Positions 44,537-56,003 of a DNA stretch of 64,000 bases are shown here, in pieces. Below the pieces are notes generated by a model. That model made no database searches and was not told the DNA's origin. It saw only the letters and a program-made list of their open reading frames with translations. This stretch comes from Henckelia pumila (Eukaryota; Streptophyta; Magnoliopsida; Lamiales; Gesneriaceae): contig NC_133123.1 of the NCBI RefSeq assembly GCF_033568475.1, positions 173,507,685 to 173,571,684 of the forward strand, given 5' to 3'. The position numbers and the translations under genes are program-made. Every line of letters begins with the position of its first letter. Within the stretch, counting starts at the first letter, position 1.

Positions 44537-47500
44537 CTATAGCCAACTAGTCATACTACGTAGACCCATTGCTTCGCGATGTTTGTCAAACAATGGTCCT
44601 GGCAAAGGCTTAGTAAGTGGATCAGCGATATTGTCTGCAGAGGCCACTCGTTCGACACTGATGTCTCCTCTTTCCACAATCTCCCGGATTATGTGGTATT
44701 TCCTCAGTACGTGTTTGGATCTTTGATGAGACCTTGGTTCCTTTGCTTGAGCAACGGCACCCGTGTTGTCGCAGTACACCGGGACTGGACCAACAAATTC
44801 AGGAATGACGCCCAACTCTTGGACGAAATTCCTCATCCAAACGGCCTCTTTAGCAGCAGCTGATGCTGCAATGTATTCAGCCTCAGTGGTGGAATCCGCT
44901 GTGGTGTCCTGCTTGGAACTCTTCCAAGAGACAGCACCGCCATTGAGCATGAACACAAATCCAGAGGTTGACTTCGAGTCATCCACATCACTTTGGAAGC
45001 TAGAGTCGGTATAGCCTTCCAGTTTGAGTTCTCGTCCTCCATAAACCATGAACATATTCTTAGTCCTTCGCAAGTACTTAAGAATGTCCTTCACGGCTTT
45101 CCAATACATCTGACCAGGATTAGACTGATATCTGCTCGTGACACTCAGAGCAAATGCTACATCCGGTCTGGTAGATATCATCCCATACATGATACTACCT
45201 ATAGCTGACGCATATGGTACATGTGTCATATTCTCTATCTCTGCATCAGTCTTGGGACACATAGACTTGGATAGAGAAACTCCATGACACATGGGTAGAT
45301 GTCCTCTCTTGGACCCATCCATTGAAAACCGTTTCAATATGGTATCGATGTAGGTTGATTGAGTGAGTCCTATCATTCTCTTAGATCTATCCCTATAGAT
45401 CTGTATCCCAAGAATGTAGGATGCCTCACCCAAATCCTTCATCGAAAATCTACCTGATAACCATATCTTTGTTGACTGCAACATCCCTACATCATTCCCA
45501 ATGAGTAGGATGTCATCAACATAAAGTACTAAGAATGTCACCGCATCCTTAACTACTTTCTTGTACACGCAAGGTTCCTCCGGGTTCTTGATGAAACCAA
45601 AGTCTTTAATTGTTTCATCAAATTTCTGGTTCCAACTTCTTGATGCTTGTTTTAGACCATAAATTGATCTCTGAAGCTTGCATACCTTATGCTCGCTTCC
45701 CATGGATGTGTACCCCTCAGGCTGCTTCATATAGATTTCTTCCTTAATGTCTCCATTAAGAAAAGCAGTCTTCACATCCATTTGCCATATCTCATAGTCA
45801 TACCATGCAGCTATGGCAATAAGGATTCTTATGGACTTGAACATTGCAACTGGTGAAAAGGTTTCGTCATAGTCAACTCCTTGCCTTTGAGTATAACCTT
45901 TAGCCACCAATCGCGCCTTGTAGGTCAATACCTTACCATCAGGCCCAAGCTTTCTTTTGTAGATCCATTTACACCCTATTGGAACAATTCCTTCGGGAGG
46001 ATCCACTAAAGACCAGACTTGGTTAGTATGCATCGAATCCAATTCTGACTGCATAGCTTCAAGCCATAAATTCGAATCCGCATCAGAAATTGCTTCCTTG
46101 AAGCTTCTTGGATCACATCCAATGTCGGGTTCATCTTGACCCTCTTCAAGAAGAAGACCATATCGAACTGGAGGTCTAGAAGTCCTCTCGGATCTTCTAG
46201 GTGCAGGCGTGTCCAGCAATGGTTCCTGAGGTGTGGGATCGTTATTTTGTATTTCGGGTTCTTCTCGAACTTCTTCGAGTTCCATCATCTCGCCTTTCTT
46301 ATCCAATAAGAACTCCTTCTCCAAGAAGGTGGCATTCCGTGAAACAAACACCTTTGTTTCAGCAGGATAATAGAAATAATATCCGATTGAATTCTTAGGA
46401 TACCCCACAAAATAACACAAGCTGGATCGACTATCCAACTTATCTCCCACTGTCCGCTTCACGTAAGCAGGACATCCCCAAATCCTCAAGTATGAATACT
46501 TAGGAGCTTTGCCATTCCATAACTCGTATGGTGTTTTGTCTACTGCTTTAGTGTGGACGTTGTTCAACAACAATACCGCCGTTTCAAGCGCATAGCCCCA
46601 AAACGAAGGTGGAAGCTCAGTGAAGCTCATCATAGATCGAACCATGTCCAACAAAGTTCGATTACGACGCTCCGATACACCATTAAGCTGTGGTGTCATA
46701 GGAGGAGTCCACTGTGAGAGAATCCCATTCTCTTTCAGATAGTCCAAAAACTCGGTACTCAAGTATTCTCCACCTCGATCCGATCGAAGTGCTTTAATAC
46801 TTTTACCTAGCTTGTTTTCTACTTCAGCCTTGAATTCTTTGAACTTTTCAAATGCTTCAGACTTATATTTCATTAAATATAAATACCCATACCTTGAATA
46901 ATCATCAGTAAAGGTAATGAAGTAGGTGTGGCCATGTTGAGTCCCTACTCTAAATGGACCACAAACATCTGTATGGATCAAATCCAACAGATTCTGACTA
47001 CGCTCAGGTTTCCCCTTAAAAGGAGATTTAGTCATTTTTCCTTTTAGGCAGGATTCACAAGTAGGTAGAGAGTTAATATCAGACATATCAAACATGCCTT
47101 CTCCCACTAGCTTGTTCATCCTCCTTGAGGAAATATGACCTAGTCTAGCGTGCCAAAGGTTTGCCGGGTTTTGACTATCGATTTTCCTTTTGTTTGTTGT
47201 CGCCGGTTTGTCAATACAATTCACTGGAACGTCTTTTAGTTTTAAATTGTATAGATCGTTTTCAAGTTGTCCATTTCCAATTAAACATTCATTCTTGTAA
47301 ATATTGCAAATCCCATTCACAAAATTACAAGAATAACCATCTCTATCAAGCATAGAAATAGAAATAATGTTTTTAATTAAATCTGGCACAAATAAAACAT
47401 CTCTCAACAATAATTTAAAACCGTTCTGCAAAATCAAACAAACATCTCCAATGGCCGTAGCTTCAACTCTGGAACCATTCCCGAGCCTCAGCTGGGTCTC

Positions 47501-48451
47501 ACCCATTCTAAGCCTGCGACTTCTTGTCATCACCTGCAAATCATTGCAAATGTGAGATCCACATCCGGTATCCAATACCCAAGAAGTTGTATTAAGTGAC
47601 ATGTTTATTTCGATATAGAACATACCCTTTGCAGTTCCCAACTGCTCAAGATACTCCTTGCAGTTGCGCTTCCAATGACCCGGCTTCTTGCAGTAATGGC
47701 AAACATCCTTGGATTTTCCATCGTTTGAAGCCTTTGTCTTTTGCTTCTTCTCGGGTTCCACTTTCTTGGGTGGGGCAGAACGTTTCTTGCCCTTCATACT
47801 TGGCCCCTTCTTAGCAGAAGATGAGGAGCCCACCAAGAAAGCTGGCTTATCCTTCTTAAGTGTGGATTCATATGTAACGAGCATATTGACCATCTCTTCA
47901 AGGGTGGCCTCTATCTTGTTCATATTAAAATTTATCACGAATCCATCAAATGAAGAAGGAAGAGATAGAAGCAGCAAGTCCACATTGAGTTCATGCTCCA
48001 ACACCAAATCAAGGGTCGCTAACTTCTGTATGAGCCAAATCACTCGTACCCCATGATCACGGACCGAAGTCCCTTCACGCATGCGGCACGTCATCAACTC
48101 CTTAACAGTAGAGAACCTTTCAGCCCTCGACTGAGCCCCAAAAAGTTCCTTGAGTTGCGTGTGAATGTCAGCAGCATTCACCGTGTCCTCAAATCGCCTC
48201 TGGAGTTCATCAGACATCGAGGCTTGCATATAGCATTTGGTCTTGATGTCATGGTCACACCATGCATCAAGTTTGGCCAATTCCTCCGGACTTATGTCAG
48301 CTGGTGCTTCCTTCGGAGGTGCTTTCTCTAACACGTAGAGCATTTTCTCCGAAGTTAAGACAATCTTCAACTTCCGGAACCATTCCGTATAGTTGGCGCC
48401 AGTCAGCTTGTTTTGTTCGAGGATCGAGAATAAAGGATTTCGCGAATTCAT
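44537..48451 (-). CDS. Copia gag-pol polyprotein (intact)
   Basis: One open frame of about 1304 codons from ATG at 48451. A further in-frame ATG at 48490 is possible, but MNSRNPLFSILEQNKLTG is the usual Copia gag start. In order: gag domain (about 1-230), CCHC knuckle CHYCKKPGHWKRNC (about 251-264), protease LDTGCGSH (Asp near 293), pre-integrase LWHARLGH (about 430), and integrase core with catalytic residues in FTDDYSRYG (about 516), RSDRGGEY (about 557) and VSERRNRT (Glu about 593). Reverse transcriptase follows (GCKWIYKRKL to YVDD at about 977-980), then RNase H (YTDSSFQSD from about 1147; STTEAEYIA; CDNTGAVAQ) and the end at 44537. All catalytic motifs are present with no stop or frameshift, as expected of an element able to move. 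It encodes particle protein, protease, integrase, reverse transcriptase and RNase H in one product. Confidence 0.95.
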   Translation of the reverse strand: MNSRNPLFSILEQNKLTGANYTEWFRKLKIVLTSEKMLYVLEKAPPKEAPADISPEELAKLDAWCDHDIKTKCYMQASMSDELQRRFEDTVNAADIHTQLKELFGAQSRAERFSTVKELMTCRMREGTSVRDHGVRVIWLIQKLATLDLVLEHELNVDLLLLSLPSSFDGFVINFNMNKIEATLEEMVNMLVTYESTLKKDKPAFLVGSSSSAKKGPSMKGKKRSAPPKKVEPEKKQKTKASNDGKSKDVCHYCKKPGHWKRNCKEYLEQLGTAKGMFYIEINMSLNTTSWVLDTGCGSHICNDLQVMTRSRRLRMGETQLRLGNGSRVEATAIGDVCLILQNGFKLLLRDVLFVPDLIKNIISISMLDRDGYSCNFVNGICNIYKNECLIGNGQLENDLYNLKLKDVPVNCIDKPATTNKRKIDSQNPANLWHARLGHISSRRMNKLVGEGMFDMSDINSLPTCESCLKGKMTKSPFKGKPERSQNLLDLIHTDVCGPFRVGTQHGHTYFITFTDDYSRYGYLYLMKYKSEAFEKFKEFKAEVENKLGKSIKALRSDRGGEYLSTEFLDYLKENGILSQWTPPMTPQLNGVSERRNRTLLDMVRSMMSFTELPPSFWGYALETAVLLLNNVHTKAVDKTPYELWNGKAPKYSYLRIWGCPAYVKRTVGDKLDSRSSLCYFVGYPKNSIGYYFYYPAETKVFVSRNATFLEKEFLLDKKGEMMELEEVREEPEIQNNDPTPQEPLLDTPAPRRSERTSRPPVRYGLLLEEGQDEPDIGCDPRSFKEAISDADSNLWLEAMQSELDSMHTNQVWSLVDPPEGIVPIGCKWIYKRKLGPDGKVLTYKARLVAKGYTQRQGVDYDETFSPVAMFKSIRILIAIAAWYDYEIWQMDVKTAFLNGDIKEEIYMKQPEGYTSMGSEHKVCKLQRSIYGLKQASRSWNQKFDETIKDFGFIKNPEEPCVYKKVVKDAVTFLVLYVDDILLIGNDVGMLQSTKIWLSGRFSMKDLGEASYILGIQIYRDRSKRMIGLTQSTYIDTILKRFSMDGSKRGHLPMCHGVSLSKSMCPKTDAEIENMTHVPYASAIGSIMYGMISTRPDVAFALSVTSRYQSNPGQMYWKAVKDILKYLRRTKNMFMVYGGRELKLEGYTDSSFQSDVDDSKSTSGFVFMLNGGAVSWKSSKQDTTADSTTEAEYIAASAAAKEAVWMRNFVQELGVIPEFVGPVPVYCDNTGAVAQAKEPRSHQRSKHVLRKYHIIREIVERGDISVERVASADNIADPLTKPLPGPLFDKHREAMGLRSMTSWL

Positions 48452-49960
48452 TGTATGAAATACTGAAAAGGAAAAACAGACATATATCAATGATTGTTTA
48501 ACAATTTACTAAGACATAAAATAGGCGAATTTAATTTTATGAATCTCACTCCCACTATTTTAACGATTTCACCACCCTCTAGTGAAAACGGGAAACTTTT
48601 TCCTTAGTGAGAACATGGAGTCCAATTGACAAACTTATGGTCCCGAATAATATCAGCCAACCATAATTCTCAAAAGGTAGAGCCCAATTGCTTCCAAAGC
48701 AACCCCCATGTATTTACCTCATGTCCAATAAGGGCCCAATAATATGACGCCGTTTAAAGTGACATGTCAAGATGACCCATCAATATTAAGTTGTGATGGA
48801 CGGTCGCCATGTGGATCCCCCAATAATATGAGCCGATCCCATGGGAGTTCCACCCAACTTACAACATTTGTCGATCCAATGTACAGCTTTCCGACGGACG
48901 GGCCCCCCCAATAATATGAGCCGGACCGTATCCGCGGGTAGCATCACATACATTGACCGTTGATGGAAGGTAGGAATATTTAAACAATATTTAAATTTCC
49001 TTTATTTATCTTGATATAAATTTTAAATCATATTTAAAATGAGGGATTTTATTTATAAAAATATTTGTCTCATCATTTTTAATTTATTGCATGCATTGCC
49101 GGATTCACGCAATTTATGTCTAAACATGCATACAATCATAATATCACATATTATATAGGATGATCGATTCCATTTCTAATTGACCCGTGGTTGCCAATCA
49201 CGGGTCTTAGTCCAATCCTAGGTAATATGCAGTATGCAAATGCAATCCTATTACATATGCTTCCAATTTACATTTCTTCAGTCTTCATTGTCTGCTGGGC
49301 CCACCATCTTCAAATCTTGATCTCCCACTAAATCTAATGTATTTACAATTAAATAACAATGACAAGTAGGGGATACATTTTTAGGGGGTGGGAACGGGCT
49401 ATAAACCAAGCCCACTTTTATTACATATGACATTCATATCGGGCCATAAACCAGGCCCATTAATAAAACCAACAACAATAAAGACAAAATGTAAATTCCT
49501 AACATACACCTACAAAATTGGTCATGGCAATCGATCATCCTTATCCAATAACATTTAATTCAAAATTAATTTATTGGATAACATGCTGTGGCAATTCAAA
49601 TTTAAACAAGATAAAATCATATTTTATATATAAAATCACATTTCACATATAAAATCATATTTTATCTCCATATCAAATAAAATCATATTTTATCTATAAA
49701 ATCCAATTTTACAAATAAAATCATATTTTACTTAATATATCATAAGATCATATCTTATCATCAATTGTACCAAAATAATTGATTTCAAAATTCAATTTAC
49801 GGATAAAATATTAAAATTTTCCAAAAATTCAAATTTATCCAAAATCAATTTTAAAATTTACGGACTCGAACAATTCGATCCGAAATCTCGTGAACCAATC
49901 AAAAACAATTTTTGACCGGACCAAAAATAAAATTTCAAATATTAAAATTAAAAAATATAA
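48452..49960 (-). other. Untranslated leader of the Copia element
   Basis: No gene is supported. It contains three repeats of CCAATAATATGAGCCG type (about 48738, 48819, 48907). A run of AAAATCATATTTTAT units (about 49613-49735) forms a short AT-rich direct-repeat patch. It lies between the GC-rich leader block and the gag start. Confidence 0.6.
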
Positions 49961-49961
49961 T

Positions 49962-50265
49962 TTTTCCCGCGGGCCACCCGGGACACTCCCGGGTTGGCCC
50001 GCACCCGGGGCGCGGGCCGGGGGCAGCCCGGCTGCCCCCTTAGGGCAGCGCCTGGCGCCGCCCCTGGGCGGCGCCGAGCGCCGCCCCTGGGCAGCGCCGA
50101 GCGCTGCCCTGCGCAGCGCGGCGCCGTGCGCCGCCCTGGGCGGCGACGGTCGCCGCCTTGGGCGGCGCTGTGCGCCCCCTTTGGGCGGCGCCGTGCGCCG
50201 CCCGGGGCAGCAACAATTGCTGCCCCACCGGGCAGCGATCCAATCGCTGCCCGGGTTTTGCCCTG
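49962..50265 (-). repeat. GC-rich inverted-repeat block in the Copia leader
   Basis: About 300 bp of GGGCGGCG/CGCCGCCC and GGGCAGC/GCTGCCC modules at roughly 25-30 bp spacing, for example GGGCGGCGCCGAGCGCCGCC. It contrasts sharply with the AT-rich DNA around it. On the RNA it would fold strongly, 100-400 bases after the primer site. Confidence 0.85.
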
Positions 50266-50365
50266 AAAAAATTTTTTTTATTAAAAAATATTTATTTTGT
50301 TTCATAAACCGAGACTCAAAAATTTTGTACAATTGATTATTCAATCGATTGATCTGAGCAACCTG

Positions 50366-50377
50366 GCTCTGATACCA
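50366..50377 (-). other. Primer binding site of the Copia element
   Basis: TGGTATCAGAGC on the minus strand, one base from the 5' LTR, matches the initiator-Met tRNA 3' end. Confidence 0.93.
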
Positions 50378-50378
50378 C

Positions 50379-52235
50379 TGTTGGAAAACTGGCGAGTTCC
50401 CAGACCAATTACGATTGATACCCGGTGCAGCGGAAGTTTAAAAATTTTTCATGGAACGTTTCCATGGTATGGGTATCAACCGTTCATCGATTGAATTACG
50501 TGTGTGTAAAATTTAAATAACAATTAAATAAATTTTACCTCAAATCTCGCAACGAGATTAATGGACACCAACAGAACAATTCTGCTCTTGTTGTCTCTCC
50601 CTGGAACCGATGAACGCCTTCAATCAGGTCCACGAACAGAGGTTTAATCCCTCTGATAGATTGCACTAGAAAATCTATCAGAAGTTTTCTGCGAAGAGAA
50701 TACACGAATTTGATTCGTTATTCCTTACTGCGATTCAAAATCACAGACCGGAATTTTCTCGGGCAGAGAGGAGGGGTCGGCCGAAAACGTTTTGAGAGGG
50801 GTAGGGTTTCGATTTTTTTTTCTCTCAAAATTATGAGCTATCGTGTATAATTTCTGTACTGAAATAACTTATTTATAATGCAGGCCACTAACACCTTAGG
50901 GCCCATTAGTCATAAGTTAGGGCCCGACAAGCAAAGCCCGCACGTTCAGAAATTAATATAAAATTCATCGTGACTCCGATTGATGAACCGATTTCACCAA
51001 TGTGCACAGAAACCATTTCTGCACATTTTAAAGTCAAAATAAATTTTCCTGAATCCGAATTCAGTGGTTTCCAAAAATGTACATCCCTATGTCATTTTAG
51101 GAAATCCTACTCCCTTACTCTTAAGAAGTCCAACTTCTTTATTCATTAAATTTAACTCTTTAAATTTAACTATCTCAACGGGGATTAAAACTCCATTACA
51201 CTGTGTGACCCTCAATGGTTCAGGGATACAGCTAGCCGTGGGCTCACAACTCCTTGTGACTCGGAACAACACTTTCCGACTTGCCCAACGAATCATGGTA
51301 AAGCGCCTAGCAACATCGCCCCATGATTCCCTAGGTATCACTGATAGTGCCTACAAGAACCAGTAGATTTTGGTTAACGTACAGTACGGTCCCTTCATCC
51401 ATATATCCCGATCGAATCAACAACCATTGGTATATCGAGAGTCGCTCAAGATTCGATAACTATGCAATACATCTTGAAGATCAAATTAGTGACATCGCAT
51501 GTGCTACTAAGAAACCATTTCTTAAATCACATCAAGTACTCTGGCCAGAGATTTGTCACACTAATATCTCCTCAGATCGCATAGGATATCCACACTCGCA
51601 AGTATGTGGTGAATCCTTGACAACAATGCATTGACTCCTATATGTGTCGTAACTGTACCCAATCTCGACACCTGATGACCCCCTCAGATTCGGTAAACGA
51701 GTCAAAGCACAGTACTAGCATATAGAGTCTCCATGATGTTTCAAGTCGTAAGGACTAATGGTGTACAACCAAAACCGCGGACTTTATCCACTCGATAAGT
51801 GATAACCACTTGAAAAGTCCGGATAGGGTAGTTCGACTATTCATCCTATGAATATCCATTTGCATGCTTCGAACATCTCCATGTTCCCTACCAATGAAAC
51901 GTGGTACTCCGCATCGCAAATGCTAGTCTCAAACTCGAGCGATCCTTATCCTTATTATCGGACGGCTCAATCGACTAGGAACGGTTTTAGAATATACAGT
52001 GACTATAAGATGTATTTCATGATAGACATCTCCATGTTCTACCACATCTTACATACACTATAGTATATTCAAGGTCTTTATCAAAACAACAATAGTATAT
52101 CACAATATAACAATATGAAGTAATATAAAGTCATTGCCATAAAAGTGTAAATAATATTAAACAAAAGATTGTTTATACAAAGAGTCAACAAAGCCCATAG
52201 CCACACAGTTGGCTCACTGGGCACCCACTCTTACA
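50379..52235 (-). repeat. 5' LTR of the Copia element
   Basis: 1857 bp, same ends and nearly the same sequence as 42666-44522. TATA box at about 50878-50868 (minus strand). Confidence 0.95.
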
Positions 52236-52256
52236 TAATAAGCATCCCAGATCTTG
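52236..52256 (-). repeat. Sliver of the TAT right LTR between two insertions
   Basis: TAATAAGCATCCCAGATCTTG continues the TAT LTR (compare 22368-22390). Its last five bases (TCTTG) should be the target duplication of the Ty3 element that starts at 52257. Confidence 0.75.
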
Positions 52257-53704
52257 TGTAGTGACCCTGCATGGTATCACCTACTAACTGGCAACTAATA
52301 GCATGCATTAAACTTAATACAGCGAAATAACTTAACAGAGTAAAACATGCGAAAATAAAATCATAAAATACATATCAGCTTAGTAATAAACTCCAGGCTT
52401 AAATTTGTAGTGATACAACCAAATCGAAAACTTAAACAGTAAACTTTATACGACTATATCGAATTCTGCTGTATAATAAAATCCTCAAGGCTCCTACTCC
52501 CTAGTCCTGCCTTGAGCTACCAGCTCCGTCCATCCTACGACCTGCCCCATGGAATAGGGTGTCCAAGATAACAACTAGGACGTGAGCGCTAACGCCCAGT
52601 ACATAAACATGAGTACACGTAAATATATGATGCATGCAACATGATGACTGGTAATGGGTCATCCGAAAATCATGCTCAGTACCGGCGCCACATGAGTGCT
52701 GCCACTGCACGGATCAACCTTTGGGTGCAACCACACTCGTCTAGTACAGCAGAGTAGATAGACATAAATGCCCCCGCCGTCGCGGTACTCTCAGTGACAG
52801 ACTATCGAATATAGAGCTGAGCGGCTCTATAGTCAGGTATAACAAGGTATAGGCTCAATGTGTATATGCACATGACATATGAATATAGAAAGCGGTAAAT
52901 CATATATCATGCCATATAATAATGCCAAATAAGTGCAACATATAAACATGTATACTCGCTGGCAATCTCAGTCGATGTGTACGTACCTCTAGGCTAGTTC
53001 AAGTAAAATAGGATCCTAGGTTCCAAGCCTATATTCAAAAGTTCACCGTATCACTACATAAATTCTATAAGCCTTAAATAAGCTAATAAGTACTCCCAAA
53101 ACTTAAACAGATTCCCGGACCATACCTTCGTCCGTAGTTAGCCCTTTGGAGTCGCTAGTCCCGGATGACTATAACCACACATTGTTATTCCAGAACCTCT
53201 ATTATAACCGATAGGGCCCTCAAGTGTATATCTCACACTATATAACTGAAGAAAGAAACTCGAGAATTCGTATTTAGAAATGAATCTGAGAAGCCCTATT
53301 TATAGGAAAAATTCCCGGCCAGGATCGGAACTTCCGATTCCAGGATCGGAGCTTCCGATCCAGCTCACTGCCTGCATGTGTGACACGTCGGGATCGGAAC
53401 TTTCGATCGGGCGATCGGAGCTTCCGATCTGCTCTACGTTCAACACTTGTCAAAACTCGCGGCTGAGTCATCGAGCATTGCTGGCAGCTGGAGATCGGAA
53501 CTTCCGTTCCTGGATCGGAGCTTCCGATCTCTGTGCTTCCGATGAGGTTCCGAAGTGGCTAGGATCGGAGCTTCCGATCTGGATTCGGAACTTCCGATCC
53601 GGCCCAAAATCAAAAGCCCAAATTAAACTCCGGAATCAGTTAATTACTAACCCTTAATCATGTTTAACATATTATTATCTTAAAATGGAATCTGGGTTAC
53701 TACA
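52257..53704 (-). repeat. 3' LTR of the second Ty3 element
   Basis: Minus strand TGTAGTAACCC...AGGGTCACTACA, 1448 bp. Its outline parallels the LARD LTR: same ends, AAACATGATTAAGG near the start, a dyad array, a TATA box, and ACAACCAAATCGAA near the end. The two are not close in sequence over most of their length. Confidence 0.85.
53294..53605 (-). promoter_or_regulatory. U3 dyad array and TATA box of the second Ty3 element
   Basis: About nine copies of GATCGGAACTTCCGATC-like palindromes (GATCGGA-GC/AC-TTCCGATC) occupy about 53320-53605. They are directly upstream, in minus-strand sense, of CCTATAAATAGGG (53306-53294). Each unit is about 17 bp, and they often come in pairs. Confidence 0.65.
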
Positions 53705-53722
53705 TTCTCCCCACCTTTAGAT
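53705..53722 (-). other. Polypurine tract of the second Ty3 element
   Basis: CTAAAGGTGGGGAGAA on the minus strand directly precedes the 3' LTR; ATTTCGCGGACGAAATA lies just before it. Confidence 0.8.
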
Positions 53723-53818
53723 ATTTCGTCCGCGAAATAACATCTAAAGACAAATCAAGATAACAATCATCAAACCATGTTTTATTACAACAACTGTAAT
53801 TACAGCTTACATGGTAAA

Positions 53819-54537
53819 TCAAAAGTACAAAGCAAAAAACTCAGGATATTCCGCTTGCATACGACTTTCAGTTTCCCAAGTTGCTTCTTCAACGCCTCGG
53901 CGCTGCCACTGTACCATCACAAGTGGTATAGTCTTGTTCCGAAGAACTTTCTCCTTTCTGTCTAAGATACGGATTGGTCGTTCAACAAAAGACAGATCTG
54001 GCTCTAGCTGAATATCAGTAGACTGAATCACATGATATTCATCAGCTATATACTGTCGAAGTAACGACACATGAAAAACATTATGTATAATGGAAAGATT
54101 TGGCGGTAAAGCCAAACGATATGCAACATCTCCGATCTTTTCCAGTATCTGAAAAGGTCCAATAAAACAAGGAGACAACTTGCCTTTCACGCCGAATCTC
54201 ATCACCTTCCTGAAAGGTGATACTCGAAGGAACACATATTCATCAGGCTCAAACTGAAGTGGTCTGCGACGAATATTAGCATAACTGTCTTGTCTATCTT
54301 GAGCAACTTTGATCCTATGCTTGATCAAATCTACCTTATCTACAATCTGCTGCACCAATTCAGGACCCTCGACTTGTCGTTCCCCGACTTCATCCCAGAA
54401 TAACGGAGTACGACACCGTCGACCGTACAATACCTCGAAAGGTGCCATATCAATACTACGATGATAACTGTTATTGTAGGCAAATTGATCAAAGGTAACT
54501 GATCCTGCCAAGATAAGCCAAAATCCATGACAGAAGA
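53819..54537 (-). pseudogene. Second Ty3 element, integrase C-terminal half and chromodomain-like end
   Basis: Reads SSVMDFGLSWQDQLPLI next to the LARD insertion. A one-base frameshift near 54490 leads to FAYNNSYHRSIDMAPFEVLY, GRRCRTPLFWDEVGER and the integrase C-terminal region (FLRVSPFRKVMRFGVKGKL, PFQILEKIGDVAYRLALPP). It ends with a chromodomain-like tail (MVQWQRRGVEEATWETESRM) at 53819. The pol frame upstream continues at 61707 once the LARD and its GAAGA duplication are allowed for. Confidence 0.9.
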
Positions 54538-56003
54538 TGTAGCGACCCTACCCGGATCCGCTACCTAATCAGAGTTAAGAGCATAATTAAACATGCATTA
54601 ATAAATCGCTGCGAAAGACTTAAATAAAAACAGACCGGCAGAATACAACCGGTTAAATAAATTCGATTTATATAACCAAATCGAATAAATAACCTAAAGG
54701 CAAAACCTACAGCTAATCCTGCTGTCTTCACTGGTCACTGGCTACTCCAAGCTCCGGGTGCTCAATCCTGCACCTACACCTGCCCCGTCGAATGGGGTGT
54801 CCAGATGCACAGAAAAGACTGGACGTGAGCTCTAAGCTCAATACGAAAGCACTGGGTAAAACATACAAATATGATGCATGCAAATGATAGGGTATCCATA
54901 TCTGGGGTAACTGTATATAACTGCTCAGTAATGGCGCCTAGGACATGAGTGGTACAACCCGGGGAGCAAACCCTGCGTATACTGCTCATTCCTACAGGAC
55001 GTGGACTGTGTCCCCCAATGCTAGCCACCCATGACCCTTCAGTCACTGGGCACTAGACATCAACCATCCAAACAGGGCTGAGCGGCCCTACGTGGCTCAT
55101 CTCACAAGATGGACAGGCACAATATGATATGCACATGCTGCATAATAATATGACACACAAATGCAACATATAAGCATGCAAAACCCGCTGGCAATCTCAG
55201 TCTGTACTTGCGTACCTTACTACAGGCAGTCCTAGCAGTCCCACTCTAGGTTCCAAGCCTATATCAGCTCTACAATGCAAATACTCATGCATCAATAATT
55301 AAGCTCTAAAAGCCTTAATTAAACTATTGCATACTCCTAAATAATTTAAGGAGACCATAGCTATACCTACGTCCGTCGTCAGCCCGCTAATGACAATTGC
55401 CTCAAAGCTAGGCCACAGCTCCGCCTCGATGCCTGGATCGCTATGCCACTTTCGGATTCCCAATAGGATGCCTAGAACTCCCTAGATCTGAGTTAGAAGG
55501 CCTAGGAATTGAGAGAGGAAAAGGAGAGGTGCGAGTTGAAAATGAAATTTCAGACCTCTATTTATAGGCGAAGTTCGGGCCGTCCGAACTCGACTTCGGA
55601 TCCTCCGAGCTGGTTCGGATCTCCCGTTCCTGACTTCGGAGCCTCCGTTCCTGTTCGGAGCCTCCGATCCTGACTTCGGATCCTCCAAAGTCCCATCAAT
55701 GATGTCACCCATGACGCATTATCTTCGGAGCCTCCGATCTGAGTTCGGATCCTCCGAACCCGTTCGGATCCTCCGATCTTTGGTTCGGATCCTCCGATCC
55801 AGTTCGGAGCCTCCTAACCCGGTTCGGAGCCTCCGAACCATCCGAACCCTCGAAACCTTCCCGACCATTTTCGAGTGTCCTGAATCCATTTCTGGACTCC
55901 GTTAACCCATTTGGAATTTCCTTAATCATGTTTTACTTAATCTAAACATGATTACTCGATTAATATACTCATTAATCGCTAATTCTGGATACGGGTCACT
56001 ACA
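54538..56003 (-). repeat. 3' LTR of the complete LARD-like element
   Basis: TGTAGTGACCC...GGGTCGCTACA on the minus strand. The TATA box CCTATAAATAGAG is at 55569-55557. The dyad array upstream of it (55571-55860) has about 13 TTCGGA-N3-TCCGAA-like units, broken once by a 30-bp spacer near 55690-55725. Confidence 0.9.
55557..55860 (-). promoter_or_regulatory. U3 dyad array and TATA box, LARD 3' LTR
   Basis: Units such as TTCGGATCCTCCGAA and TTCGGAGCCTCCGAA recur about every 19-20 bp upstream of the TATA box. Compare 1738-2066 and 61290-61555. Confidence 0.65.

Larger units (their letters stand above)
42661..52240 (-). mobile_element. Young, apparently intact Copia retrotransposon
   Basis: Complete with perfect TAATA target duplications (42661-42665 and 52236-52240), two 1857-bp LTRs, a perfect primer site, a single open gag-pol gene and a polypurine tract. 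Only two LTR mismatches were noticed by eye, at about 43977 versus 51690 and at 44101 versus 51814. This implies very recent insertion. Total 9570 bp between duplications. It is oriented on the minus strand and sits in the right LTR of the TAT element. Confidence 0.95.

Noticed and set aside
49835-50344. Minus-strand frame of 169 codons, rich in Arg/Ala/Pro, in the Copia leader
   Set aside because: Caused by the GC-rich inverted-repeat block; opposite-strand frames are equally open and no motif is seen.
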